A stretch of DNA of 64,000 nucleotides. It comes from Bacillota bacterium (GTDB lineage Bacteria > Bacillota > UBA4882 > UBA8346). Under the pieces are notes generated by a model that made no database searches, had not been told where the DNA came from, and saw only the letters and a list, made by a program, of their open reading frames with translations. The stretch is from the NCBI GenBank assembly GCA_023429995.1, contig JAEZCE010000031.1:62001-126000 (forward strand). Direction: 5' to 3'. Positions 25,624-34,206 of the stretch are shown piece after piece (within the stretch, counting starts at the first letter, position 1; each line of letters starts with the position of its first letter). Both the position numbers and the translations under genes were made by a program.

Positions 25624-26033
25624 TTTCAATACACCTTTCTGACCTTGATCAACGCAATAGATTTCCGGAGAAACATTTTTAATTACCTGAAAACCCTTTG
25701 GTTGCTTTTTATATTACAACCCCAATCGAGAACCCGATACTGAAAGATTCGATGAAAACTACGTTAAGGAAACAACCCAAAGTATAAAAAATGATTAATT
25801 CTCTAATTTTTGACGAAGATGGAGAGTTACACTTCAAATTTTTTCATAAAGGAATTATTATTAAAGTGATTCTCTGCATTATGAAAAGTCTGAGATCAAA
25901 TTTAGAATAGGTTTTTTGAAACGATAAAACTCACACTCCTCTTTTAAAATTCGCGCCATTTCCTTCATCCATGGTTCATTGAATATATCTTCGATGGTTA
26001 AGACCATTGAAAATGAACGGAGAGATCCATTTG
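25624..26033. promoter_or_regulatory. Divergent promoter region of locus 1
   Basis: About 400 bp between the permease gene (minus) and the AraC-type regulator (plus). It is AT-rich and presumably carries both promoters and the regulator binding sites, but I found no convincing direct repeat or catabolite (cre) site. The likely ribosome binding site GGAGAG at 26019-26024 serves the regulator. Confidence 0.5.
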
Positions 26034-28433
26034 ATGTCAGAACGCTGGGGCAAACTCATAAAATTGATACACTATGCCAATTTCCGCCGGTCAATGGATC
26101 ATTTGAGTTTCCGGCGCAAATTTTTCATTGGCCAAATTCTACCGGCTACCCTTGGTCTGGTGATTGCCTTTTTAGTCATTTTTGCCATCGTCCAAAACCG
26201 GACGCTATATACTGCCCGTAAAGCCGCCATTGATGTGAATCAGCAAGTCACCAACACTTCCGATTATATCTGGCTTATGACTTTGAGCCAGGTCTATGTC
26301 TTAAATAACGATTCCGATATCATCAATTGGCTTAATTCCGATAGGATTCAACCGAATACGCTATTTGAAGCCCTAATCCAACAAAGGTTAATGCGGGCTA
26401 AAGAGTCCAACCCTTTAATCTGGTCCATTGATGCCTATAACGCCGCTCAAGATCGCTTCATTCAATCGGAAGCCAGTCCGTTACCTTTGTCAAAAATTCC
26501 CGACCAACGTTTGGCCCGGCTCCTATCCTCTTCCCATTTAACCGGGCAGCTATTTTTCCCCCGCCAAATCACGGAAACACGCTCCAATCGTTTGGTAAAA
26601 ACCAACGTGATTACCGCGGTCATTCCCTCGGATTCTCCAGGATCGGCGCTTATTATTAATATCTCCGTTGATAACAAGCATAAATATGATTACGGAAATG
26701 GCAGCAGCATCGAGCAATTATTTGGTAATACTCTCTCCGTCAACCGCTTGGGGAAATTGCTGATCATGGATAAAAAAAGTACTGTTTTTTTTGATGAATT
26801 TTCCGGTCAGTTTGGCCGAAAAATCAATCAACTGCCCTATATTGTTAGAATCCTGCAATCAAAGGCGCCGGCCGGCAGTTTTACCATGCATATCAATCAT
26901 AAAAAGTGTTTAATTACCTTCGCCACCTCCGGGTATTTGGGTTGGAAGATTATAACCATCATTCCCTATAAATCCCTTCTCGCCGAAGCCTATTTGTTGC
27001 GAAATTTGTTCCTCCTCATTTCCATACTGGTCTGCAGTTTGATTTGCGGGTTTTCCTTATTTTATTCCGGTAACCTGATCCGCCCGGTCAATACCCTGGT
27101 TCAACAGGCTAAAAAATTCTTACCAAATTTACCCGCTCAATCTAATTCCGGCTTTGATGAAATCGGCACAGTGAGCCAGGCTCTGGACACGGTTGCAACC
27201 AAAGCAGAAGTTTTACGGCAAGAGGCGGAAACAGCCCGGGCCCGATTGCAGGAGGAATTGGTTAAAAATCTGGTGATGGGTATTCCCTTTGAAGAGAAGG
27301 ATTATTTTTCGATTTATCAAGAACTGGGCGATATGTTTTCGGATCCAATGATGATTGCCATTTATGCGCCGGATACTTTGCCTTGGCAACCGCAAAATTA
27401 TGAAAAAACATTCTCCCCGGGTTTAAAATTCTCCGAAATATTAGGGTTAACGAAGGAAAAAGTGAAAGAAGCATTCGGCCCTCATTTCTCATGCTTCTCT
27501 TTCATAACCGGATTGGATCAATTGGCAGTTGTAGTTTCCAGTACCCGACTTGTAGAGAAAGATTTTGTTTTAGAGTTTAAGCAGTCATGTCGCGAAATAC
27601 AAAAATGGTTTCGCCAGAAAACCAACTATTCCATGACTATCGGTTTAGGAACCATCATTTCGGATATGGAAAAAACGAACGAATCTTACGAAGCAGCTCT
27701 TGATGCTGTTTCCTGCCGTTTTAAATTGGGCAGGGGTTTCCTATTCGATCAGGATATGGTTCACCTGGACCAGTCCGATCTTATTTATCCCAAGGAGTAT
27801 GAAAAATTGATTCTTGATGGATTGCGGGTTGGCAGTCTTTCTGAGGTTAAAGAAGCTTTAAGCCGTTTTATTACAGCGATAATACCCTACTCCGATGCGG
27901 AAATTATGGTAGCCATCAATCAGTTGGTTTTTGCTTCGACCCGAGTCATTGATGAATGGACTGATACCCATAAATCCGGCTCATCAACAAATAAACGGCT
28001 TATTAAAAGGGAATTGGACAAATTACAAACCCTAGATGATATCACTCATTATTTAATGGGTTGGTACCAGACAAATATTGAAGTTTTTGACCTCAACCGT
28101 TCCCGGCGGCGGACTGATATCGTTGAAAAAGTGAAGTCGTTAATTGTTGAAAAGTATAACGATCCCAACCTAACCCTCCAGAAACTGGCTGAGGCCGTTT
28201 GTCTATCCCCTAGCCACTTAAGGGCGTTATTCCGTGATACCATGGGGGAAACCTTGGCCGATTATATAGCCGAATATCGTCTGCAGAAGGCCGCTGAAAT
28301 GTTCATTCAAACGGAAAAACCGGTGGCTGAAATCGCTGCTGCAGTGGGTTTGTCAAGCGCAAATTATTTTCACAGTGTCTTCCGGCGGCGTTTTGGTGTA
28401 ACCCCGCTAGAATACAGACGGGCCAATCGATAA
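26034..28433 (+). CDS. Membrane-bound AraC-family regulator, locus 1
   Basis: About 799 aa. A membrane segment (about 35-57), a large extracellular sensor region (about 60-320, dCACHE-like) and a second membrane segment (about 325-345) are followed by a HAMP-like linker. A central YesN-type region comes next, and a C-terminal AraC helix-turn-helix pair occupies the last 100 residues (LTLQKLAEAVCLSPSHLRALF, ...AEIAAAVGLSSANYFHSVFRR). This one-component design reads an external sugar signal and acts directly on DNA. The ATG at 26034 is chosen because GGAGAG lies 9 nt before it; the frame also opens at a TTG at 26007. It is divergent from locus 1, its probable target. Confidence 0.88.
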   Translation: MSERWGKLIKLIHYANFRRSMDHLSFRRKFFIGQILPATLGLVIAFLVIFAIVQNRTLYTARKAAIDVNQQVTNTSDYIWLMTLSQVYVLNNDSDIINWLNSDRIQPNTLFEALIQQRLMRAKESNPLIWSIDAYNAAQDRFIQSEASPLPLSKIPDQRLARLLSSSHLTGQLFFPRQITETRSNRLVKTNVITAVIPSDSPGSALIINISVDNKHKYDYGNGSSIEQLFGNTLSVNRLGKLLIMDKKSTVFFDEFSGQFGRKINQLPYIVRILQSKAPAGSFTMHINHKKCLITFATSGYLGWKIITIIPYKSLLAEAYLLRNLFLLISILVCSLICGFSLFYSGNLIRPVNTLVQQAKKFLPNLPAQSNSGFDEIGTVSQALDTVATKAEVLRQEAETARARLQEELVKNLVMGIPFEEKDYFSIYQELGDMFSDPMMIAIYAPDTLPWQPQNYEKTFSPGLKFSEILGLTKEKVKEAFGPHFSCFSFITGLDQLAVVVSSTRLVEKDFVLEFKQSCREIQKWFRQKTNYSMTIGLGTIISDMEKTNESYEAALDAVSCRFKLGRGFLFDQDMVHLDQSDLIYPKEYEKLILDGLRVGSLSEVKEALSRFITAIIPYSDAEIMVAINQLVFASTRVIDEWTDTHKSGSSTNKRLIKRELDKLQTLDDITHYLMGWYQTNIEVFDLNRSRRRTDIVEKVKSLIVEKYNDPNLTLQKLAEAVCLSPSHLRALFRDTMGETLADYIAEYRLQKAAEMFIQTEKPVAEIAAAVGLSSANYFHSVFRRRFGVTPLEYRRANR

Positions 28434-28502
28434 TGCTTTCTTCACGACCTGATCCAAAAGGGGGATGTTGCGGAAAGGATTTTATTATGGGATATAAACT
28501 AA

Positions 28503-28544
28503 GGAGTGTCCCTTTCTACTGAATCAGTAGTTTTGCGACACTCC
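28503..28544. terminator. Hairpin between convergent genes
   Basis: GGAGTGTC faces GACACTCC, with an inner CTACTG/CAGTAG stem, between the convergent AraC-type gene and the isomerase gene. Probably terminates in both directions, though T-runs are weak. Confidence 0.5.
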
Positions 28545-28567
28545 CGTGGTGAAAAATGAGTAAAATC

Positions 28568-29494
28568 TTACATAGACATCTCTAAATGTTTTTTAGCGAT
28601 CATCAGGCCCCTCTCGACTTTTTCATCGCTGCCTTCATAATCCGGGTCCTCATGTTCGATACTGACAACACCGTCATAACCATTACTACGCAATGTCTTT
28701 AAAAACATTTTCCAATCAACATCTCCCAGGCCCGGCATACAGGGTTTCCAATAACCGAATTCGGCGTCAGCGCCGGTAAACAGCTGACGGTTGAAAACGC
28801 CATACCGCTTTAACTTATCGGGATAGACTTTAGCGTCTTTGGCATGGACATGAAAGATCCGGTCTCTAAATTCAGGAATAATCGTAAGGTAATCCAGCAA
28901 TTGCCAGACCAAATGGGATGGGTCCAAATTCAAACCAAAATTTGGACTTGGAATACGCCGGAACATTTCCTGCCATAAATCGGGCGCAAAAGAGATCGTA
29001 CCCGGAAGTCCCGGCATCTGCCATCCTTCCATCGGGCAATTCTCGATCATAATCTTAATTCCCTTTTGTTCCGCGTACCTTACAATATTGCCAAACACCT
29101 CTTCAAATTCAACAAAGTTATCCTGAATGGATCGATTACTATTCCGCCCTACAAAAGTCCCTACCAGGGGCACTCCCAGCATTTCAGCCGCATCAATGCA
29201 TTTCCTTAAGTGCCCGTTAATCAAAGCTCTTTTGGCCACGTCCCGATCCAGATTGTTGTCGTAGTAAGCCAATGAAGAAATGGTAAGGCCTAATCCCTTC
29301 AAGTAGGTTTTGATCTCATCGGCCTGCTGCTGGGATAGATGATTTACGTCAATATCCGAACTCGCGTAATCCCGAGTGTTATTCCTCGGCCAGCAAGCGA
29401 CCTCAAGCGCCTTAAACCCATTGTCCCTTGCCCATTGCGCTTTTTCCTGCAATGTCCTATTACCCAGGCAAACCGTAAGAAGTCCAAGATGCAC
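28568..29494 (-). CDS. Sugar isomerase/epimerase-like TIM-barrel protein A
   Basis: 308 aa, xylose isomerase-like TIM barrel. Putative metal ligands are visible: the glutamate in IMIENCPMEGW, aspartate/histidine in LNLDPSHLVW, histidines in IFHVHAKDAK, and glutamate in VVSIEHEDPDYEG. Members isomerise sugars or act as lyases and hydratases on 3-keto sugars. The start is a GTG at 29494 behind AGAAGGT. It is the last gene of the seven-gene locus 2 operon, 27 bp after a second protein of the same superfamily. I cannot tell the substrate from the sequence. Two such barrels next to a Gfo/Idh dehydrogenase recall 3-keto-glycoside pathways. Confidence 0.85.
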   Translation of the reverse strand: MHLGLLTVCLGNRTLQEKAQWARDNGFKALEVACWPRNNTRDYASSDIDVNHLSQQQADEIKTYLKGLGLTISSLAYYDNNLDRDVAKRALINGHLRKCIDAAEMLGVPLVGTFVGRNSNRSIQDNFVEFEEVFGNIVRYAEQKGIKIMIENCPMEGWQMPGLPGTISFAPDLWQEMFRRIPSPNFGLNLDPSHLVWQLLDYLTIIPEFRDRIFHVHAKDAKVYPDKLKRYGVFNRQLFTGADAEFGYWKPCMPGLGDVDWKMFLKTLRSNGYDGVVSIEHEDPDYEGSDEKVERGLMIAKKHLEMSM

Positions 29495-29521
29495 TGCTAT
29501 ACCTTCTTTCTGAAATAGGTA

Positions 29522-30316
29522 TTATTGAACCAACCCTTTTTTTCTTAAGTTTTCCAAACTTAAACTGACGCTGTCAAGGGACGGCCTCTGACAAATGTCC
29601 TGTTCGACAAAGGCCCATTCGATTTCGGCCTCAAGGGCTATTTTAACAAATGCCTCAATGTCTAAACAACCTTCCCCGACTTCGGAAAAGAGTGGTAAAC
29701 CATAGACCCGTTCGTCGGGTTTTTTCGCGGCAACGATCTCCTGATAATTGTGTACCAGGTCTTTCAAATGGATGTACTGCAGTTTCGTTTGATTTTGCTT
29801 CAGATACTCCTTTACGTTGACACCGGCGAAAAAGGCCCAAAAAGTATCCAATTCCAACTTCAGGCTGGGAATTTTTCTCATGAAAGCATCCAGAATATAG
29901 CCGTTATCATAACTGGCAAATTCAAAGTCATGGTTGTGATAACATAATTGAAGGCCATTCTTAGCACATTGTTCAGCAATTGAAGTCATCGTTTCGGATG
30001 TACGATCAACCGCCTCTTTATCCCGGTGGTATTCTTCCGCTAAAAAGGGCACTGTCAACGTCTTCATACCTAAAATATTCGCATATTCCAACGCCTGATC
30101 AAAATGATTCACTAAATTAATTAGACTTACATGGGAATTAACCGCTTTGACACCTAAGTCATCAATCAATTTACGAAGTTCTTTCGCTTCCATCCCGTAA
30201 TATCCGGCAAACTCCAATCCTTGATAACCCATGGCCGCTACTTTTTGGATAGTTCCCACAAAATCTTTTTCGCACGCGTCCCGAACGCTAAAAAGTTGAA
30301 GTCCGATCTTCAACAT
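29522..30316 (-). CDS. Sugar isomerase/epimerase-like TIM-barrel protein B
   Basis: 264 aa, a compact AP-endonuclease 2/xylose isomerase-like barrel. The ligand residues appear in LCYHNHDFEF, KLELDTFWAFFAG, YIHLKDL and the EVGEGCLDIEAF loop, with a terminal WAFVEQD. The NHDFEF and LDTFW pattern is typical of small sugar phosphate isomerase family proteins and of 3-keto-glycoside lyases/hydratases. The start ATG follows AGGAG by 9 nt. It lies 20 bp after the Gfo/Idh gene in the same operon. It differs strongly from protein A, so the two probably catalyse successive steps, not the same one. Confidence 0.85.
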   Translation of the reverse strand: MLKIGLQLFSVRDACEKDFVGTIQKVAAMGYQGLEFAGYYGMEAKELRKLIDDLGVKAVNSHVSLINLVNHFDQALEYANILGMKTLTVPFLAEEYHRDKEAVDRTSETMTSIAEQCAKNGLQLCYHNHDFEFASYDNGYILDAFMRKIPSLKLELDTFWAFFAGVNVKEYLKQNQTKLQYIHLKDLVHNYQEIVAAKKPDERVYGLPLFSEVGEGCLDIEAFVKIALEAEIEWAFVEQDICQRPSLDSVSLSLENLRKKGLVQ

Positions 30317-30336
30317 GTTGCTTCACTCCTTTTCCA

Positions 30337-31374
30337 TTATGAGTTGATCCGTATTTTTTGGCCTGTCCGTGAGGATTCCATACACCCGGAGATAATTTTA
30401 AGGGCGGCCAAACCTTCCTCGCCGGATATTTCCGGAGGGGTATGGTTGATGATGCTGTCAATAAATATATCAATTACGCCCGATTTGGTCTGATTTTGGT
30501 TGGTTTGAATCTTCTCGATCCGGTAAAATACTTTTTCGCCGTTTTTCTTAAATAACTCAATCGGATATTCCGGATTATCGTTAATTTTCATGACTCCATC
30601 ACTGCAGTAGAGAATGGTGCTGTTATCCTCAGCGCCATAATTAGTCCAGCTTACAGAGAGGGTCCCAATAATTCCGGTTTTCGATTGCAAAAGACAGATT
30701 GCATTATCGTCCACTTCAATCAATTTTCCATCCGGTCCCTTTTTGTCCAATGCGGTTACCAGAGCCATGACCTCGACGATTTCATCCCCAATCAACCAGC
30801 GGATTAAATCCGCTTTGTGAATGCCCAGATCCCCCATGGCTCCCATGATGGCGTCTTTTTTACGAAAAAACCAGGTGTTGACACTTTTATCTGCACTCCA
30901 CGTTTCTGGCCCCGCATGGGAGAAAGAAGTCCGGAAACTCAGAACTTTACCAATCTCTCCACTGCTTAGAATCTTTTTAGCCTTCAGATGGGCCTCTGCC
31001 AAACGTTGGTTATGTCCGATCATCAGGTATTTTTGGGCCTCTCTGGCGGCGGCGTTCATCTTTTCCGCATCTTCCACCGAAGTCGCCATCGGTTTTTCAC
31101 ATAAGACATGTTTCCCAGCTTCTAAAGCCGCAATGGTAATCCGCGCATGATCACGATTTGCCGCGCATACGCTTACCGCTGCAATGGATGGATCAGCCAA
31201 CATCACTTCAACCGTATCGTAGACCTTACCCCCAAATTGGGCGGCTATTTCCGCGGCTCTTTCCGGCTGGAGGTCAAAAAAGCCGGCAATTTCCACATCT
31301 TTATGGGCTGCATATTCCGGCGCGTGCCTGAATTTAGTGATGGAACCGCAGCCGATCACTCCTACCTTGACCAT
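30337..31374 (-). CDS. Gfo/Idh/MocA-family sugar oxidoreductase
   Basis: 345 aa. The N-terminal Rossmann domain shows GVIGCGSITK, an acidic residue after strand 2 (GFFDLQPERA) favouring NAD, and the family lysine in CEKPMATS. The C-terminal domain has GDLGIHKADLIRWL with the usual catalytic Asp/His positions. Members oxidise or reduce sugars and cyclitols at a ring hydroxyl, often C3. The ATG follows GAGGAATTG. It sits between a medium-chain dehydrogenase gene and two isomerase-like genes of locus 2. I infer a role in making or resolving a keto-sugar from the imported compound. Confidence 0.9.
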   Translation of the reverse strand: MVKVGVIGCGSITKFRHAPEYAAHKDVEIAGFFDLQPERAAEIAAQFGGKVYDTVEVMLADPSIAAVSVCAANRDHARITIAALEAGKHVLCEKPMATSVEDAEKMNAAAREAQKYLMIGHNQRLAEAHLKAKKILSSGEIGKVLSFRTSFSHAGPETWSADKSVNTWFFRKKDAIMGAMGDLGIHKADLIRWLIGDEIVEVMALVTALDKKGPDGKLIEVDDNAICLLQSKTGIIGTLSVSWTNYGAEDNSTILYCSDGVMKINDNPEYPIELFKKNGEKVFYRIEKIQTNQNQTKSGVIDIFIDSIINHTPPEISGEEGLAALKIISGCMESSRTGQKIRINS

Positions 31375-31399
31375 CTTTCAATTCCTCCATTTTTTATGG

Positions 31400-32359
31400 T
31401 TACGGAATCACAATTCCCTTTAAATAGTTGGCCGGCTTATTCTCCAGAGTTTCAAAAGCCGTCTGAATGTCATCCAGCGGGAACTTGTGGCTGACAATCT
31501 CCGCAACTTTGAAAGTTCCTTGATTCAGGAACGCAACAGCCCGCCGCAAGTCGTCCATAGGATTGGTAGAATAAGCCGGGTGAGAAACGATTATTTGCAA
31601 TGATCGTTTAATGGCTTCCCGAAAGTCAAATTCTTTACAGGTTTCCTCATGGGAACTCATCAAAACCAACCGACCCCGGCCTTTCTTGAGATATACCTGT
31701 GCGGTATTGAGCAAAGCCGGAACCCCGGTACCGTCAATGACCAAATCAGCCATATGTCCTTCGGTGATGGCGGCAATTTGATTCGCGGCGTTTTCTTTTT
31801 TCGGATTGATGACATGGGTTGCGCCGAATTTTTTAGCCAGTTCAAGTTTAGTTTCATCAATATCAATGGCAATCAGGGATGACAAGAGATTGCCCGATAA
31901 TGCCTGGATACACCATAGGCCCATCGGTCCACAGCCCTGAATTACCGCATGATCGCCCGCTTCCGGAACCGCTCCCCTGAGTACCGTAAGAATGCATTTT
32001 AAGGGTTCTCCCAAAGCATACTTCAAATCGATTTCCGGACTGACTTTGCAGCAATTTGATTCATGGGTAACCGTATACTCAGCAAATCCGTTCAACAAAT
32101 TTGGCAGTGCGGTAACCTTATCGCCAACTTTGAGGTCTTTGACGCCTTCGCCGAGTTCTACGACTGTCCCAGCCCATTCATGCCCCAGTGAATGCGGGTA
32201 CCCGTAATAATTGAGGCTCCCTTTCCAAAAATTCAATTCCCAGTTGCATAATCCACAAGCGGCAACTTTCACAAGTACCTGTCCGGCCTTTGGTTCCTCG
32301 TCAACTTCGGAAATTGCAAACTTTCCCGGTTCCGTTAAAAATGCCCGTTTAAATTTCAT
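31400..32359 (-). CDS. Medium-chain dehydrogenase lacking the structural zinc lobe
   Basis: 319 aa, GroES-like domain followed by a Rossmann domain (GCGPMGLWCIQAL, acidic AIDIDETKLELA for NAD). Catalytic zinc ligands are suggested by CGLCNWEL and GHEWAG. The four-cysteine structural zinc lobe of typical alcohol and sorbitol dehydrogenases is absent, and the protein is correspondingly short. It probably oxidises a sugar or polyol hydroxyl in the locus 2 pathway. The start ATG follows AGGAGG by 7 nt. It lies between the permease and Gfo/Idh genes, with gaps of about 25 bp, consistent with one operon. Confidence 0.88.
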   Translation of the reverse strand: MKFKRAFLTEPGKFAISEVDEEPKAGQVLVKVAACGLCNWELNFWKGSLNYYGYPHSLGHEWAGTVVELGEGVKDLKVGDKVTALPNLLNGFAEYTVTHESNCCKVSPEIDLKYALGEPLKCILTVLRGAVPEAGDHAVIQGCGPMGLWCIQALSGNLLSSLIAIDIDETKLELAKKFGATHVINPKKENAANQIAAITEGHMADLVIDGTGVPALLNTAQVYLKKGRGRLVLMSSHEETCKEFDFREAIKRSLQIIVSHPAYSTNPMDDLRRAVAFLNQGTFKVAEIVSHKFPLDDIQTAFETLENKPANYLKGIVIP

Positions 32360-32383
32360 AAAAACTCCTCCTGTTTTAAAAGG

Positions 32384-33220
32384 TTATCCCTTAACGCTCC
32401 CGGCAGTCACACCGGAGGTTATATACTTTTGGAAAAACAGAAAAATGATGAATGCGGGAATCATGGCAGTTGTGGCAGCCGCAAACATACCGCCCCAGTC
32501 GGTTGTGAATTGCTGAATATACATTTGGATGCCGACCGGAATGGTCATCAGTTCGACTTTTCGCAGAAAAATATTGGCAATCATATATTCATTCCAACAT
32601 AGCAAAAAGGAGTAAATCGCCACAGCGATAATCCCCGACCCGCAGATCGGCAGGATGATTTTGAAAAAAGTCTGCGTTCTTGAGCACCCGTCAATCCAAC
32701 CCGCTTCCTCAAGCTCTTTGGGGATTGAATCAAAAAAGCCTTTGAACATCCAAGTCGCAAAAGGTAGGCTCATCGAAGTGTAAACAATGATCACACTAAA
32801 ATAAGTATTGATGATACTTAAGTTTTTAAAAAGGATAAACAAGGGGATTAACGACAGAATTAACGGAAACATTTGGATCATGAGTAAGAATCGTGAATAC
32901 CCCTTAACCATTACAAAATGGACCCTGGATATTACAAATCCGGCTAGGGCCGATACCAGGATACTTAAAGTTGTTCCTATCGTAGTCACCACTAGGCTGT
33001 TAGCGATGAATAACGGCATCTTCGTGTTATGGAACATGGAAAAATAATTGACCAAGGTAAAATGTTTCGGGAAAAATGCCGTTGACATCAGGATTTCACC
33101 AGTCGATTTAAACGAATTAATAATCAGAACTACAATCGGGAAATCAACAACAAATGTAATGACTGACAAAACAAGAAAAAGGAAGATGGGTCTGATTGTT
33201 TTTACCCCTCTCGATTGCAT
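32384..33220 (-). CDS. Sugar ABC permease (MalG-like), locus 2
   Basis: 278 aa, six membrane helices, EAA-loop AGWIDGCSRTQTFFKIILP and the typical end SGVTAGSVKG. CUT1 carbohydrate permease that pairs with the protein encoded immediately upstream. The start ATG is preceded by GGGGGAAA. It lies 24 bp before the dehydrogenase gene in the same operon, tying transport to catabolism. Confidence 0.92.
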   Translation of the reverse strand: MQSRGVKTIRPIFLFLVLSVITFVVDFPIVVLIINSFKSTGEILMSTAFFPKHFTLVNYFSMFHNTKMPLFIANSLVVTTIGTTLSILVSALAGFVISRVHFVMVKGYSRFLLMIQMFPLILSLIPLFILFKNLSIINTYFSVIIVYTSMSLPFATWMFKGFFDSIPKELEEAGWIDGCSRTQTFFKIILPICGSGIIAVAIYSFLLCWNEYMIANIFLRKVELMTIPVGIQMYIQQFTTDWGGMFAAATTAMIPAFIIFLFFQKYITSGVTAGSVKG

Positions 33221-33232
33221 AGCCGTTTCCCC

Positions 33233-34141
33233 CTAAACCTGCTCATTTTGGCGTTTCAATACGGAATTGGACATGAACATCAATATCACCATGATAATAA
33301 TAGCCATCGCCGAACTTAATCCGATATCATTTTTGGTAAACGCATATTTATACGCCATCACAATGATATTTTGAGTAACGTCAAAGGGTCCGCCATTCGT
33401 CAGCAAAAAGATGGTATCAAAATCATTGACCGACCAGATTGTCATTAAAATTCCACAGATGATGGTGATCGGAACCAGATTGGGCCATGTAATATAGCGG
33501 AAAGATTGAAACCGATTGGCGCCGTCAATATGGGCCGATTCATATTGATCCTGCGGAACCGTTTGCAATACCGCCAGTAACGATATCATCATAAAGGGGA
33601 AACTCCGCCAGATTTTAACGACCCCTACCGATATAATCGCCCAGGTGGGATCCGCCAAAAACATGATTGGTTGGATCCCCACTCTGCCCAGAAGCAAATT
33701 GATGATGCTTTGTTGATCGCCTAACAGCCATTTCCAACTGACCAACGACACTATCGAAGGAATAATCCACGGAATCAGAATCGCCGCCCGAAAAAAACTG
33801 CGACAGGGAATATCGGAATTTAATAACAAGGCCAGCGATAGTCCTAAAAGGTAGCTTCCGAGCACCCCCATTAAAGCAAATATCAGGCTGAAGCGCATGG
33901 CAGCCCAAAATTCCGGCATCTGAAAAACCTTGATGAAGTTGGCCAAGCCAATGAAATCACCCTGTTTAAAAAGGTTCCCATTTTTCAGACTGTAAATTAA
34001 GCCGGTAAAAAAGGGATAAACGACTACAGTACCCACAAAAAGCAGCGATGGCACCAGAAAAAACAACGAAAATGTTTTATCCCTGAAATTACGACTCGGA
34101 CCTGGCTCCTTTGGAATAAAAGGTTTACTAGCCGATTTCAT
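33233..34141 (-). CDS. Sugar ABC permease (MalF-like), locus 2
   Basis: About 302 aa with six membrane helices and EAA-loop SAHIDGANRFQSFRYITWP. The ATG at 34141 (MKSASKPF) is chosen because AAAGGAG lies about 7 nt upstream; the frame opens 16 codons earlier without a ribosome binding site. It follows the binding-protein gene across a hairpin that probably lowers its expression relative to the binding protein. Confidence 0.92.
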   Translation of the reverse strand: MKSASKPFIPKEPGPSRNFRDKTFSLFFLVPSLLFVGTVVVYPFFTGLIYSLKNGNLFKQGDFIGLANFIKVFQMPEFWAAMRFSLIFALMGVLGSYLLGLSLALLLNSDIPCRSFFRAAILIPWIIPSIVSLVSWKWLLGDQQSIINLLLGRVGIQPIMFLADPTWAIISVGVVKIWRSFPFMMISLLAVLQTVPQDQYESAHIDGANRFQSFRYITWPNLVPITIICGILMTIWSVNDFDTIFLLTNGGPFDVTQNIIVMAYKYAFTKNDIGLSSAMAIIIMVILMFMSNSVLKRQNEQV

Positions 34142-34161
34142 AGTCAAACTCCTTTTAAAGT

Positions 34162-34187
34162 GGAGAATGAGCATTAGCCCATTCTCC
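34162..34187 (-). terminator. Intra-operon hairpin after the binding-protein gene
   Basis: GGAGAATG faces CATTCTCC around a 10-nt loop, in the 65-bp gap between binding protein and first permease. There is no strong T-run, so I read it as an mRNA-stabilising or partial-termination hairpin, as is common in sugar ABC operons. Confidence 0.5.
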
Positions 34188-34206
34188 ATTGATCTTGCCT
34201 TATTTT

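Noticed and set aside
25624..26033. Catabolite-responsive (cre) sites upstream of the sugar operons
   Set aside because: No sequence close enough to the CcpA consensus was found; partial matches such as GAAACGATAAA are expected by chance.
32211..32516. Plus-strand frames of 100 or more codons inside the dehydrogenase and permease genes
   Set aside because: They are antisense shadows of well-supported genes with strong domain matches and ribosome binding sites.
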